NCBI GenBank assembly: GCA_023423835.1
Contig: JAFAEW010000144.1
Span: forward strand, 1-18,332
Source of the DNA: Bacteroidota bacterium
GTDB taxonomy: Bacteria; Bacteroidota; Bacteroidia; Chitinophagales; Chitinophagaceae
Length of the DNA: 18,332 bases
Reading direction: 5' to 3'
Shown here: one piece after another, positions 1 to 7,628 of the stretch
How positions within the stretch are numbered: the first letter of the stretch is position 1
How the letters are laid out: each line of letters begins with the position of its first letter
The notes under the pieces: generated by a model
What the model was told of the DNA's origin: nothing
What the model saw: the letters and a program-made list of their open reading frames with translations, nothing else
Databases searched by the model: none
Translations under genes and position numbers: made by a program

Positions 1-36
1 TGAGTCAGGTGCTCTAACCAACTGAGCTATAGGCCC
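1..36 (-). tRNA. tRNA, partial 5' half (anticodon CA-, probably tRNA-Met)
   Basis: The reverse complement of 36..1 reads as the 5' half of a tRNA: 7-nt acceptor strand GGGCCTA, TA, D-stem GCTC, D-loop AGTTGGTTA, GAGC, A26, anticodon 5' strand CCTGA, then loop C32 T33 C34 A35. The anticodon therefore starts CA and its third base lies outside the window. A short D-loop and CA- fit elongator Met (CAT) best. The lysidine-type tRNA-Ile (CAT) cannot be excluded, and Val (CAC) is less likely. The 3' half is beyond the left edge. A promoter-like sequence sits about 20 nt upstream of the 5' end. Confidence 0.88.
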
Positions 37-62
37 GAATTCAATTGATGAATTCAAGGCGG

Positions 63-92
63 CAAAAATAATTAATTCCATCTACTTTCCAA
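63..92 (-). promoter_or_regulatory. Bacteroidetes-type promoter of the tRNA
   Basis: On the minus strand TTG (92-90) is followed after 19 nt by TATTTTTG (70-63), an exact match to the TAnnTTTG -7 element of primary-sigma promoters in Bacteroidetes. The predicted transcription start, about 7 nt further on near 56, would leave a short leader before the tRNA 5' end at 36. Not tested experimentally. Confidence 0.5.
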
Positions 93-113
93 GAAGATTG
101 TGGTCTATCTTTA
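86..113 (+). promoter_or_regulatory. possible promoter of the HAD hydrolase gene
   Basis: TATCTTTA at 106-113 matches seven of eight positions of TAnnTTTG, with a poor -33 partner (TTTC at 86-89). Transcription would start near 120, only a few nucleotides before the ATG at 123, so the message would be almost leaderless. A second octamer, TAAATTTG at 112-119, matches exactly but would place the start at or past the ATG. The call is weak. Confidence 0.3.
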
Positions 114-122
114 AATTTGCTA

Positions 123-755
123 ATGCAAAAAATCAAAAATATCATTTTCGATCTGGGCGGCATTTTGCTTAACATTGACTTTAAAATCGCAACGGAAAAC
201 TTTCGCAAGCTTGGCGTGAATGATTTCGACAATTTTTTCCGCCAGGACCATGTTTCCCAGATTTTTGCTGACCTTGAAACGGGTAAGATCACGCCCGCTG
301 ATTTCTACGAGGAATTTCTCACCCAAACCGGTATTAAAACCTCCTACCAAGAACTGGTATCGGCCTGGAATTCCCTGCTGCTCGATTTTCCTCCCAAACG
401 CATTGAGTGGCTCAAAGGATTGAGGCAGAACTACCGCCTTTTCCTTTTCTCAAACACCAATAAAATACATTATGATGCCTTTATCGAAAGTTTTAGAGAG
501 ATGACAGGAGAGGACTTCAACAGCTATTTCACCAAAGCTTTTTACTCACACGAAATGGGATTGAGAAAACCATTCCCTGAGGGTTTTGAATTTATTTTGA
601 AGGAACAGAACCTAAATCCTGCCGAAACGCTTTTTATTGATGATACTCTTCAGAACGTAGAAGCTGCAGGCTTATTGGGCATGAAAACAATTCATATAAA
701 ACCACCGATGACGATCCTGGATCCGGAAGTGCAAAACATTATCACCGAAGCTTAA
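123..755 (+). CDS. HAD superfamily hydrolase, YihX-like subfamily IA phosphatase
   Basis: A 210-residue cytoplasmic HAD-fold hydrolase, expected to remove phosphate from a small metabolite such as a sugar phosphate; the substrate is not determinable. Visible motifs: motif I FDLGG with nucleophile Asp10, motif II Ser110 in LFLFSNT, motif III Lys149 in GLRKPF, and motif IV FIDD (Asp173, Asp174). A helical cap lies between motifs I and II. The usual second Asp of DxD (the acid/base) is Gly12; the same DLG-type motif with a following NIDF/DIDF occurs in E. coli YihX (alpha-D-glucose-1-phosphatase), which is why that subfamily is suggested. I chose the ATG at 123 because an in-frame TTG at 117 only adds two residues and overlaps the promoter-like sequence. 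Its stop codon (753-755) overlaps that of the convergent gene. Confidence 0.88.
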   Translation: MQKIKNIIFDLGGILLNIDFKIATENFRKLGVNDFDNFFRQDHVSQIFADLETGKITPADFYEEFLTQTGIKTSYQELVSAWNSLLLDFPPKRIEWLKGLRQNYRLFLFSNTNKIHYDAFIESFREMTGEDFNSYFTKAFYSHEMGLRKPFPEGFEFILKEQNLNPAETLFIDDTLQNVEAAGLLGMKTIHIKPPMTILDPEVQNIITEA

Positions 756-994
756 AGCCCGTTCTCATCGTTCATATACAACTTTTCCCTTTTCCACCAC
801 CTGAAACCGATATAACCGGCAATCAGCAGGGGCGTGGCCATCAGGTAAATAATTCCACCATTTAATCCTTTGGCCGGACCTTCTCCCAGTTGGGAAGCGG
901 TTTTGGTACAGATCGAACATTGTGCGAGTGCGGTATCAGCAGAAAATATTAGAATAGAACAAAGTAAAATGGCGAGGAGGATAATCTTTTTCAT
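752..994 (-). CDS. small exported membrane protein with CSIC motif, function unknown
   Basis: An 80-residue protein of unrecognised function. It starts with a clear signal peptide (MKK, hydrophobic stretch, ADTALA) whose predicted cleavage after Ala24 exposes Gln25. Next come a short loop with Cys26-Ser-Ile-Cys29, the segment around QLGEGPAKGLNGG, one transmembrane helix (about 48-64), and a short charged tail (KREKLYMNDENGL) that should face the cytoplasm. The two close cysteines could be a redox pair or metal site on the periplasmic side. A longer in-frame form starting at 1078 would place the promoter inside the gene and bury the signal peptide, so the ATG at 994 is preferred. I have the impression such small proteins are conserved in Bacteroidetes but cannot name a family. 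Confidence 0.72.
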   Translation of the reverse strand: MKKIILLAILLCSILIFSADTALAQCSICTKTASQLGEGPAKGLNGGIIYLMATPLLIAGYIGFRWWKREKLYMNDENGL

Positions 995-1015
995 GATCAA
1001 CAGATTCTTAAACCA

Positions 1016-1023
1016 CAAAGATA
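1016..1023 (-). promoter_or_regulatory. -7 element for the small membrane protein gene
   Basis: The minus strand reads TATCTTTG, an exact TAnnTTTG match and the same octamer as in front of the DUF177-rpmF-plsX operon. No convincing TTG lies 17-19 nt upstream. The predicted start near 1009 gives a leader of about 15 nt to the ATG at 994. Confidence 0.42.
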
Positions 1024-1080
1024 GGCAAATAAAAGGGTTGGATATTCCCCCTGCCGGGCGAAAAAACCGCTGATGCAAGA

Positions 1081-1109
1081 TTGCGCAGATGTCGGGTTTT
1101 TATTTTTTG
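1081..1109 (+). promoter_or_regulatory. promoter of the GluR0-like receptor gene
   Basis: TTG (1081-1083), a 17-nt spacer, then TATTTTTTG (1101-1109), which is TAnnTTTG with one extra T. The spacing is the same as in the DUF177 operon promoter. Transcription would begin near 1116, leaving a leader of about 46 nt before the ATG at 1162. An alternative -7 (TACTTTTA, 1110-1117) overlaps it. Confidence 0.42.
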
Positions 1110-1161
1110 TACTTTTAAATTGAGGTTATTTCTTTTTTGCGATTTCCACATATCAAAATTT

Positions 1162-2241
1162 ATGCAGCGGTTTCTATTTGCGGTTTTCCTAAATGTTTTA
1201 CTGTTTGCAGCTACTGCAACCAGGTCGCAAATTACTTCCAACACCATAAAGGTGGGAATTGCCGGAACAAGTCCTTTCATCGTTGATACGCCCTCAAAAA
1301 CGGGTATCTCACTCGAAATCTGGGAAGCCCTGGCAGACCGGATGAACTGGCAGTACCAGGAAGTTTATTTTGGCGATGTGCCCCAGGCTTTGCGGGCTCT
1401 GGAAGAAGGAAAAATAAATGCAGTGGCCGGTCCGGTCAGTATCACTTCCGATCGGGCAGAAAGAGTGAGCTTTACACAGCCCTATTTCCAGTCGAGCCTT
1501 TCGATCCTCTCCAGAACCGGGGAAACTTCCTTCTGGAAACGTATAAAACCTTATTTCACTGCCAGGTTTTTCCTTATGCTCTTTATTTTCATCGGTACCC
1601 TTGCTGTTATCGGCAGCATCTTATGGATAGCCGAGCATAAGTCCAACGATAAAGAGTTTCCGAAACAACCGGTTCGCGGAATTGCAAATGGCATGTGGTG
1701 CGCCGTAGTAACGATGACCACAACCGGTTACGGAGACGTGGCGCCGAAAACCTTTTGGGGAAGATTTGTGGCAGGGGTGTGGATGATTATTTCGCTTGGT
1801 TTCGCCACCACTTTAATCGCAGGCGTCTCGAGCACGCTAACTTTAAGCAAACTGTCAGGCACATCCATTCAAACCGTGGAAGAACTGGCGGGAAAGAAAG
1901 TGGCAACGGTTCCCGGTTCTCCGGCAGAAACATTTGTGCGGACACACGGTGGTATTAATGTGTCGGTGCTGAGCCTGCAGCAGGGATATGAGCTTCTTAA
2001 AGAAAAAAAGGCCGATGCCGTGGTGTACGACCGGCCGCAATTATTGTATCTCCTGCAACAAACCCACGACCGTTCCATCACCGCCTCCGAGGCAGAATAT
2101 GAACGCGAAGGTTACGGATTTGCATTTCCCGTTACCGACACGAGTCTCCATGATATCAATATCAATTTGCTGGAGCTGCAGGAAACAGGGGTTATTAATT
2201 CTATAATATCCAATTGGCTTGGCAATGAAGGAGTCAAATAA
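1162..2241 (+). CDS. GluR0-type prokaryotic ionotropic receptor (ligand-gated K+ channel)
   Basis: A 359-residue protein with the architecture of bacterial ionotropic glutamate receptors. Order: signal peptide 1-22 (cleavage before Gln23); ligand-binding half S1 (about 28-133); TM1 (136-157); pore helix and selectivity filter TTGYGD (187-192); TM2 (202-222); ligand-binding half S2 (about 225-355). The S1 segment ITSDRAERVSFTQPY (94-108) aligns with the ITxxR...VDFSxPY motif of iGluR and amino-acid-binding proteins, making Arg98 the expected alpha-carboxylate ligand. Asp290 in VVYDRP is the expected alpha-amino ligand. Four subunits should form a K+-selective inner-membrane channel gated by a periplasmic amino acid; which one cannot be read from sequence. 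There is no amino-terminal domain and no third helix, as in cyanobacterial GluR0. The ATG at 1162 is chosen because the 27 extra residues of the TTG start at 1081 overlap the promoter and precede the signal peptide. Confidence 0.9.
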   Translation: MQRFLFAVFLNVLLFAATATRSQITSNTIKVGIAGTSPFIVDTPSKTGISLEIWEALADRMNWQYQEVYFGDVPQALRALEEGKINAVAGPVSITSDRAERVSFTQPYFQSSLSILSRTGETSFWKRIKPYFTARFFLMLFIFIGTLAVIGSILWIAEHKSNDKEFPKQPVRGIANGMWCAVVTMTTTGYGDVAPKTFWGRFVAGVWMIISLGFATTLIAGVSSTLTLSKLSGTSIQTVEELAGKKVATVPGSPAETFVRTHGGINVSVLSLQQGYELLKEKKADAVVYDRPQLLYLLQQTHDRSITASEAEYEREGYGFAFPVTDTSLHDININLLELQETGVINSIISNWLGNEGVK

Positions 2242-2298
2242 AGTAGATTTTCCCACAGACCGGCAAGACGGATATTTTTTTAGCTCGGATTTTAATTC

Positions 2299-2307
2299 TA
2301 CCTTTTG
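2299..2307 (+). promoter_or_regulatory. possible promoter of the sigma factor gene
   Basis: TACCTTTTG resembles TAnnTTTG with one extra T. Only a T-run lies at the -33 position. A start near 2314 would give a 25-nt leader before the TTG start codon at 2339. Weak match. Confidence 0.28.
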
Positions 2308-2338
2308 TCAAAATTGCTGATACCGTTAAACTAATGTC

Positions 2339-2932
2339 TTGGCTTCGGAAAATCTTCATATTGCCAGCGGACTGATCCTTCAGGTTTCGAAAGGGAACGA
2401 GAAAGCCTTCAAATGCCTGTTTAAAAGCTACTATGCCCGGCTGTTTCAATATATTTTCTCAATTATCAAATCAAAAGAAGTTGCCGAGGAATTGGCGATG
2501 GATGTGTTTTTGAAGATCTGGCTGGGCCGGGAGGTCATTCCGAAAATCGAACGTTTTGACGCCTTCCTCTTCAAGGTTGCCCGCAACAAATGCATCGATT
2601 TTTTACGATCTGCGGCCAGAGACCAGAAATTGAAAGAGCTGTTGTTCAAACAGATCGAAGCATCGCAAAAAAACGGGTTGATGCAACCCGAACTTGTTGA
2701 AGAGTATGAATTGCTCCTGCGGGAGGCGGTTTCCCTTTTATCGCCGCAGAGAAAGAAAGTATACCAGCTAAGCCGGGAAGCCGAAATGACGCATGACGAG
2801 ATTGCTGCGCAACTTAACCTCTCGAAAAACACCGTAAACAATCATTTGGTAGAAGCAAAGCGATTTATTCGCACCTACTTCACCAAAAACTGCGATACCG
2901 CCTTTATCTTCCTTTTACTGATGTTGGAGTAA
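2339..2932 (+). CDS. ECF-type RNA polymerase sigma factor
   Basis: A 197-residue extracytoplasmic-function sigma factor of the kind paired with FecR proteins in Bacteroidetes. Region 2 spans about 22-90 (core binding and -10 recognition: FKSYYARLFQYIF, EELAMDVFLKIW, FDAFLFKVARNKCIDFLR). Region 4 spans about 128-181, with the helix-turn-helix MTHDEIAAQLNLSKNTVNNHL. The C-terminus ends in a short hydrophobic tail (AFIFLLLMLE), common in this group. The gene appears to start with TTG at 2339. The nearby ATG at 2334 is in another frame and hits a stop within 14 codons, and an in-frame stop at 2327 blocks any upstream start. It should direct polymerase to the downstream susCD genes once the anti-sigma factor encoded 87 nt downstream lets it go. 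Confidence 0.93.
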   Translation: MASENLHIASGLILQVSKGNEKAFKCLFKSYYARLFQYIFSIIKSKEVAEELAMDVFLKIWLGREVIPKIERFDAFLFKVARNKCIDFLRSAARDQKLKELLFKQIEASQKNGLMQPELVEEYELLLREAVSLLSPQRKKVYQLSREAEMTHDEIAAQLNLSKNTVNNHLVEAKRFIRTYFTKNCDTAFIFLLLMLE

Positions 2933-3019
2933 ATTTTTTATTCCATTAGTTGTTCACTTCGTTTTTTTCGTCTTATAGCATATGCGCTGTTTAATTATTG
3001 CTTTGCAAAATGTTTTACC

Positions 3020-4207
3020 ATGGATGAAAATCTGGCCGGTCTGTTTGAAAAGTATGTGAACAATAGCTGTACAGCTGAAGAAATGGATCGACTGTTTCTC
3101 CTGATCGCTGATGAGCACAATTTGGAGGTTTTAGACGGCGAATTGAAGGATCTCTGGAAACGAAGATTGACCGCCGACGGCAACGGTGAATTGAATCTGG
3201 ACGAAAAGTTTTCGCAATTGATGGAAAAAGCCGGATCGGGACGACACACCGCTTCCATCCGCAAAAAAATCAGGCCGCGAATCTGGTATGCCGCCGCCGC
3301 AGGTATTGCACTCATCATAGCCGTTTCCGGATTTTTATCGCAAAAAAAATCAGGTGTTCAATCCGCTCTTAACCCGGTGGCTGCGCAAACAGATGTGCAA
3401 CCCGGCAATAACAAAGCGGTGCTCACCCTTGCGGACGGTTCTTCAATTTTGCTCGACAGCAGCTTAAACGGAAAGCTTGCCATTCAGGGAAATACAGAAA
3501 TTCTGAAATCGGGCGGAAAGCTGTCTTATGTAAATTCCTCTCTTCCCGCCGCAAAAACGGTTTTCAACACCATCACTACACCAAAGGGCGGACAATATCA
3601 GCTCGTTTTAAGCGACGGAACCCGGGTGTGGTTGAATGCAGCCTCCTCCTTAGTCTATCCCACCGCCTTCACCGGAAGAGAACGAAAAGTGATCCTGAAA
3701 GGGGAAGGATACTTTGAAGTTGCCCGCGATGAAACAAAGCCGTTTAAAGTTGAAGTAAACGCAATGGAAGTGGAAGTGCTGGGAACCCATTTCAACATCA
3801 ATTCCTACCAGGACGAATCGGATATCCGCACAACGCTTTTGGAAGGAAGCGTGAAGATTTTGCAAAACGGAAATTCAAAGATATTAAAACCGGGACAGCA
3901 GGCTAGTTTAAACAAAAGTGGACAATTGAAGATCAATGAGTATGCAGATCTCGAAGAAGCCGTAGCCTGGAAAGAGGGTAGATTTCAGTTTGAAAAAGCG
4001 AATATTTATGCCATAATGCGGCAGATTGAAAGATGGTATGATGTAGATGTTTCGTATGAAGGAAATGTATCTGCACATTTTGTAGGTACAATTTCGAGGC
4101 AGGTAAATCTATCGCAGGTGCTGAATATGCTTCAATTAACAGGTGAGGTGCAATTCAGGATAAAGGATAAGAAAGTAACAGTGATGCCCCCAACGGAACG
4201 GAAGTAA
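3020..4207 (+). CDS. FecR-type anti-sigma factor / transmembrane signal relay
   Basis: A 395-residue single-pass inner-membrane protein. Residues 1-85 form the cytoplasmic sigma-binding part (LFEKYVNNSCTAEEMDRLF). One transmembrane helix follows at about 88-107 (IWYAAAAGIALIIAVSGFL). The periplasmic FecR domain covers about 184-280 (TPKGGQYQLVLSDGTRVWLN, KGEGYFEVARDETKPFKVE, VLGTHFNINSY). A C-terminal DUF4974 domain follows (about 323-393, FQFEKANIYAIMRQIERWYDVDV). In this family the periplasmic part contacts the STN domain of the cognate TonB-dependent transducer and the cytoplasmic part holds the ECF sigma factor. The gene order sigma-fecR-susC makes all three partners of one system. ATG at 3020 gives the usual MDENL-type N-terminus. 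Confidence 0.94.
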   Translation: MDENLAGLFEKYVNNSCTAEEMDRLFLLIADEHNLEVLDGELKDLWKRRLTADGNGELNLDEKFSQLMEKAGSGRHTASIRKKIRPRIWYAAAAGIALIIAVSGFLSQKKSGVQSALNPVAAQTDVQPGNNKAVLTLADGSSILLDSSLNGKLAIQGNTEILKSGGKLSYVNSSLPAAKTVFNTITTPKGGQYQLVLSDGTRVWLNAASSLVYPTAFTGRERKVILKGEGYFEVARDETKPFKVEVNAMEVEVLGTHFNINSYQDESDIRTTLLEGSVKILQNGNSKILKPGQQASLNKSGQLKINEYADLEEAVAWKEGRFQFEKANIYAIMRQIERWYDVDVSYEGNVSAHFVGTISRQVNLSQVLNMLQLTGEVQFRIKDKKVTVMPPTERK

Positions 4208-4287
4208 ACAGCGCATTTTCGAACAAAGATTTGCACCTCTCATTTACGCACTGGCTAATATCTATTGTTTTATAAAAAAGGAATACT

Positions 4288-7200
4288 ATGCTTATAGAAA
4301 CACGCTTTCCCCGGAAACTGCGGTTCATCAAAAATCAGGTGATCTCAAAGGTTTTGGCATCGGTGATCTTGCTTTTATGTTTACAACTAAGCATGCCGGG
4401 ATCCGGCCAAAAGGTAACACTGTCGGTGGCGAATGCCTCTTTGCAAAAGGTTTTTAAGGAAATCCAAAGGCAAACGGGTTACAACTTTTTATATCCGTAT
4501 GAGTTGTTGGAAAAAACCGATAAGGTGAATATGAAGCTTTCCAATGCGCCCCTGCAGGATGCCTTACAAACCTGTCTGCAACAAACGGAGATTTCCTATT
4601 CCATAGTGGATAAAACTATTGTGTTGAAAGAAAAAGAAAACCCGAAAACGGAGAAACAGGTAGCAGCAAATCTGCCTGTGGAAATAAAAGTATCGGGAAC
4701 GGTTACCGATGAAAATGGAAATCCCATTGAAGGCGTTTCAGTCTATATCAAGGGTAGCTCCACAGGCGTAAGTACAAACGCAAACGGAGCGTTTCAAGTT
4801 AATGTTCCGGATAATTCGTCAAAAGTTCTTGTGTTTTCTTTTGTTGGAATGATCACGCAGGAAATTGCTTTAAACGGAAGAACCGAACTGAATGTGGTAA
4901 TGCGAAGCAACATCGAAGAACAGAAAGAAATTGTGGTAGTCGGATACAGTGAGAAAGCCCGTTCAGAGCTCACAAGCGCTGTAACCGTGGTATCAGGCAA
5001 CAAGCTGCGGGATGTAACCTCAAATAATGTGGGTTCAATGTTGCAGGGAAAGGTGGCGGGATTACAGGTAGTAAACAGTTCGGGAGTACCGGGAGCTGCG
5101 CCTGAAATAAGACTTCGCGGAATTTCGTCGGTCAATGCTTCCCAGGCCCCATTGTTTGTAGTAGATGGAATTATCGGTGGGAACTTCGATCCCAACGATG
5201 TGGAAAGCATTACCGTCTTAAAAGATGCGGCGGCCACCGCCATGTATGGTTCGCAAGCCAACGCAGGAGTGATTGTGGTGACCACCAAAAGAGCAAAGAC
5301 TGAAAAGCCGCTGTTTGAAGGAAAAATCACCGCCGGCTTCCGTACCCCTGATTTTGGAAACATGGATATGATGGATGGAAGACAACTCTACAATTACCAG
5401 AAAGAGTTTTATCGTGACTATGTGCCATCCGATTCGGGCAATTCCTATAAAATCGACATCCTGAAATTTTATAGTGAAAGACCGCTCACATTGGAAGACC
5501 GGAATTATGACTGGCTAAAAACCATTTTTAAACCGGCATTCATTCAAAATTATTATACCTCTGTTTCCGGACGGTCGAAAAAAAATGAATACTATCTGGG
5601 CGTTTCCTTTTACGATGAAAAGGGAACCTTTATGAACACCGATTTTAAACGTATCAATCTGAGAGCATCCTCCGTCTTACATCTTAATGAAAATATTGAT
5701 CTCACAAATAACATAAACATTAGCGGCGTAAGGGGAAACAGCTATGATTATAACGATATCTATTATGGTTTTCTGAATCTGCCCTGGGACAATCCGTATG
5801 ACAGTCTTGGCAATCCGCTTTATGTTGATGGTAACTCGCCTTTCAAATGGTGGAGCAGGGATAAAATTAATCCCGTTCATACCATCGCCAATTCAGATCA
5901 TCCCTACAAAGGTTTTGATGTAAACTACGATCTCAATCTGAATGCTGCTTTAACCAGTTGGCTTACGTTTTCGAGTACTAACCGCGGATCGGTAAATTAC
6001 AGTAAGAGCACGAGTTATTATTCTCCGGCGGTAGCGGGGCAATACCATAATACAGGTTTTTTGAATGAGCAAAGCAGCCTGAATTACGGCGGAATCTCCA
6101 ATAACCTTCTGAAGTTTAATTTCACCATAAAAGATCATCATATCAGCGGCCTTGCCGGCATTGCCCTTGAGGGTGGAAAAACAGAATTTATCGGCGGGTC
6201 GGGAAGAGGACTTCCCTTTAATCTGAAGGTCTTAAATGTGGTTTCAAGCAACCTGAGTGTAAATGGTTATAATGATCAGGCCTCCCTGCTGTCGTACATT
6301 TCGCAGGTAAACTACAGCTATCAGAACAAATATTTTCTCACCGGTTCATTCCGTGTTGACGGATCATCCGCCTTTCAGAAAAATAAACGTTATGGATCTT
6401 TTCCCGCTGTCTCTGCAGCCTGGCTTATGAGCAATGAAGATTTCCTGAAGGGAAATTCAACCATCGACTTTTTACGATTGCGTGGCAGTTATGGAATTAC
6501 AGGAACGCAGGATATCGGAGCTTCCCGTTACCTGGGATTGTATTCTTTATCCAGCCAGTACAATTCACAATCTGCGGCTACGCCTTTGCAGCTTCCAAGT
6601 CCCGGACTCACCTGGGAGAGCAAACACCAAAAGAATCTTGGCATTGATCTGAGTTTATTCAAACGAATTTCACTTACCGTAGATGTGTATGATAATGTAA
6701 CAAAAAACCTGTTGCTGCAGGTTTCGCAACCCCTGTCGGTAGGATTTGAAACAAGGTGGGAAAATGCCGGAGACATTGAAAACAAAGGCATAGAGCTTTC
6801 TCTTAACACGAGGAATATCGTGCAAAATAATTTTATATGGACAACCGACTTTAATATGAGCTTCAACTCCAACAAACTGAAAAACCTTCCTTCAACTTTT
6901 ATTAAAACGGGTTCATGGGCAATTTCTCAGATCTACAGAAACGGCGGAAACCTCTACGAATTTTATATGCCGGTCTGGGAGGGCGTTGATCCGCAAACCG
7001 GAGCACCACTCTGGCAAAAGGTTACAAAAGACGCCAACGGAAATATTACCGGTAAAGAATCCACTACAAGTTATGCGGATGCAACCCTGCAGGAAGTTGG
7101 TTCGGCTCTTCCAAAATTCCAGGGTGGCATCACCAATACGCTTTCTTACAAAAATCTATCCTTAAGTTTCAATGCCTGTTTTCTGTCGGGAAACAAGGTC

Positions 7201-7617
7201 TATAGCAACAATCTGCGGTTTGTAATGAATGATGGAAATGAACCGTATTACAACCAGATCGTGCTTCCATCTGACTACCACATCTGGACACATCCGGGCG
7301 ACATCGCCACCAATCCAAGTCCGCAAAATTCGGCCAATGCCAATGAACCTTCCACGCGGTATCTTAAGGATGGCAGTTTTCTTTCCATCAGAAATATTAC
7401 ACTGTCTTACGCTTTACCTTCCAACTTCGTGCAGCGCTGGCAGGTTGATGGGATCACGGTTTCATTGTCTGCCGATAACGTGTATACCTTTACAAAATTC
7501 CTGGGTCAGGATCCGCAAACAACGATTCAGCCCGATATTTATACTACACCCGGCGTCAGTGATTTTAAGTATCCGAATAACCGGCAATTTTTATTCAACC
7601 TTCTTTTTAAATTTTAA
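4288..7617 (+). CDS. SusC/RagA-family TonB-dependent outer-membrane transducer with STN domain
   Basis: A 1109-residue outer-membrane receptor. Order: signal peptide to Gly40 (SMPGSG, then Gln41); STN signalling domain (about 41-117); carboxypeptidase-regulatory-like beta-sandwich (about 135-210, VSGTVTDENGNPIEGVSVYI); SusC signature VVVGY; plug (about 222-340, with LQGKVAGLQV, PEIRLRGISS, PLFVVDGI, ESITVLKDAAATAMYG); then a 22-strand-type barrel ending NRQFLFNLLFKF with terminal Phe. It should import a ligand too large for porins using TonB energy. The STN domain implies that it also reports ligand occupancy to the upstream FecR protein. The ATG at 4288 is preceded by AAAAAAGGA. The 80-nt gap from fecR could hold an ECF-dependent promoter, but I see no clear element. 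The ligand is not identifiable. Confidence 0.96.
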   Translation: MLIETRFPRKLRFIKNQVISKVLASVILLLCLQLSMPGSGQKVTLSVANASLQKVFKEIQRQTGYNFLYPYELLEKTDKVNMKLSNAPLQDALQTCLQQTEISYSIVDKTIVLKEKENPKTEKQVAANLPVEIKVSGTVTDENGNPIEGVSVYIKGSSTGVSTNANGAFQVNVPDNSSKVLVFSFVGMITQEIALNGRTELNVVMRSNIEEQKEIVVVGYSEKARSELTSAVTVVSGNKLRDVTSNNVGSMLQGKVAGLQVVNSSGVPGAAPEIRLRGISSVNASQAPLFVVDGIIGGNFDPNDVESITVLKDAAATAMYGSQANAGVIVVTTKRAKTEKPLFEGKITAGFRTPDFGNMDMMDGRQLYNYQKEFYRDYVPSDSGNSYKIDILKFYSERPLTLEDRNYDWLKTIFKPAFIQNYYTSVSGRSKKNEYYLGVSFYDEKGTFMNTDFKRINLRASSVLHLNENIDLTNNINISGVRGNSYDYNDIYYGFLNLPWDNPYDSLGNPLYVDGNSPFKWWSRDKINPVHTIANSDHPYKGFDVNYDLNLNAALTSWLTFSSTNRGSVNYSKSTSYYSPAVAGQYHNTGFLNEQSSLNYGGISNNLLKFNFTIKDHHISGLAGIALEGGKTEFIGGSGRGLPFNLKVLNVVSSNLSVNGYNDQASLLSYISQVNYSYQNKYFLTGSFRVDGSSAFQKNKRYGSFPAVSAAWLMSNEDFLKGNSTIDFLRLRGSYGITGTQDIGASRYLGLYSLSSQYNSQSAATPLQLPSPGLTWESKHQKNLGIDLSLFKRISLTVDVYDNVTKNLLLQVSQPLSVGFETRWENAGDIENKGIELSLNTRNIVQNNFIWTTDFNMSFNSNKLKNLPSTFIKTGSWAISQIYRNGGNLYEFYMPVWEGVDPQTGAPLWQKVTKDANGNITGKESTTSYADATLQEVGSALPKFQGGITNTLSYKNLSLSFNACFLSGNKVYSNNLRFVMNDGNEPYYNQIVLPSDYHIWTHPGDIATNPSPQNSANANEPSTRYLKDGSFLSIRNITLSYALPSNFVQRWQVDGITVSLSADNVYTFTKFLGQDPQTTIQPDIYTTPGVSDFKYPNNRQFLFNLLFKF

Positions 7618-7628
7618 AGTTGAAACTG

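Noticed and set aside
1..36. tRNA-Ile (GAT), suggested by the GGGCCTATAGCTCAGTTGGTTAGAG start
   Set aside because: The loop reads C-T-C-A, so the anticodon starts with CA, not GA.
1081..1161. Longer TTG start of the receptor, adding 27 residues
   Set aside because: The added part precedes a complete signal peptide and lies on the likely promoter; the ATG at 1162 gives a normal exported N-terminus.
2334..2375. ATG at 2334 as start of the sigma factor
   Set aside because: It is in a different frame and ends at a TGA after 13 codons.
4794..5363. 189-codon open frame on the minus strand inside susC
   Set aside because: It is opposite a firmly identified gene, shows no domain or start context, and reflects the codon pattern of the plus-strand frame.
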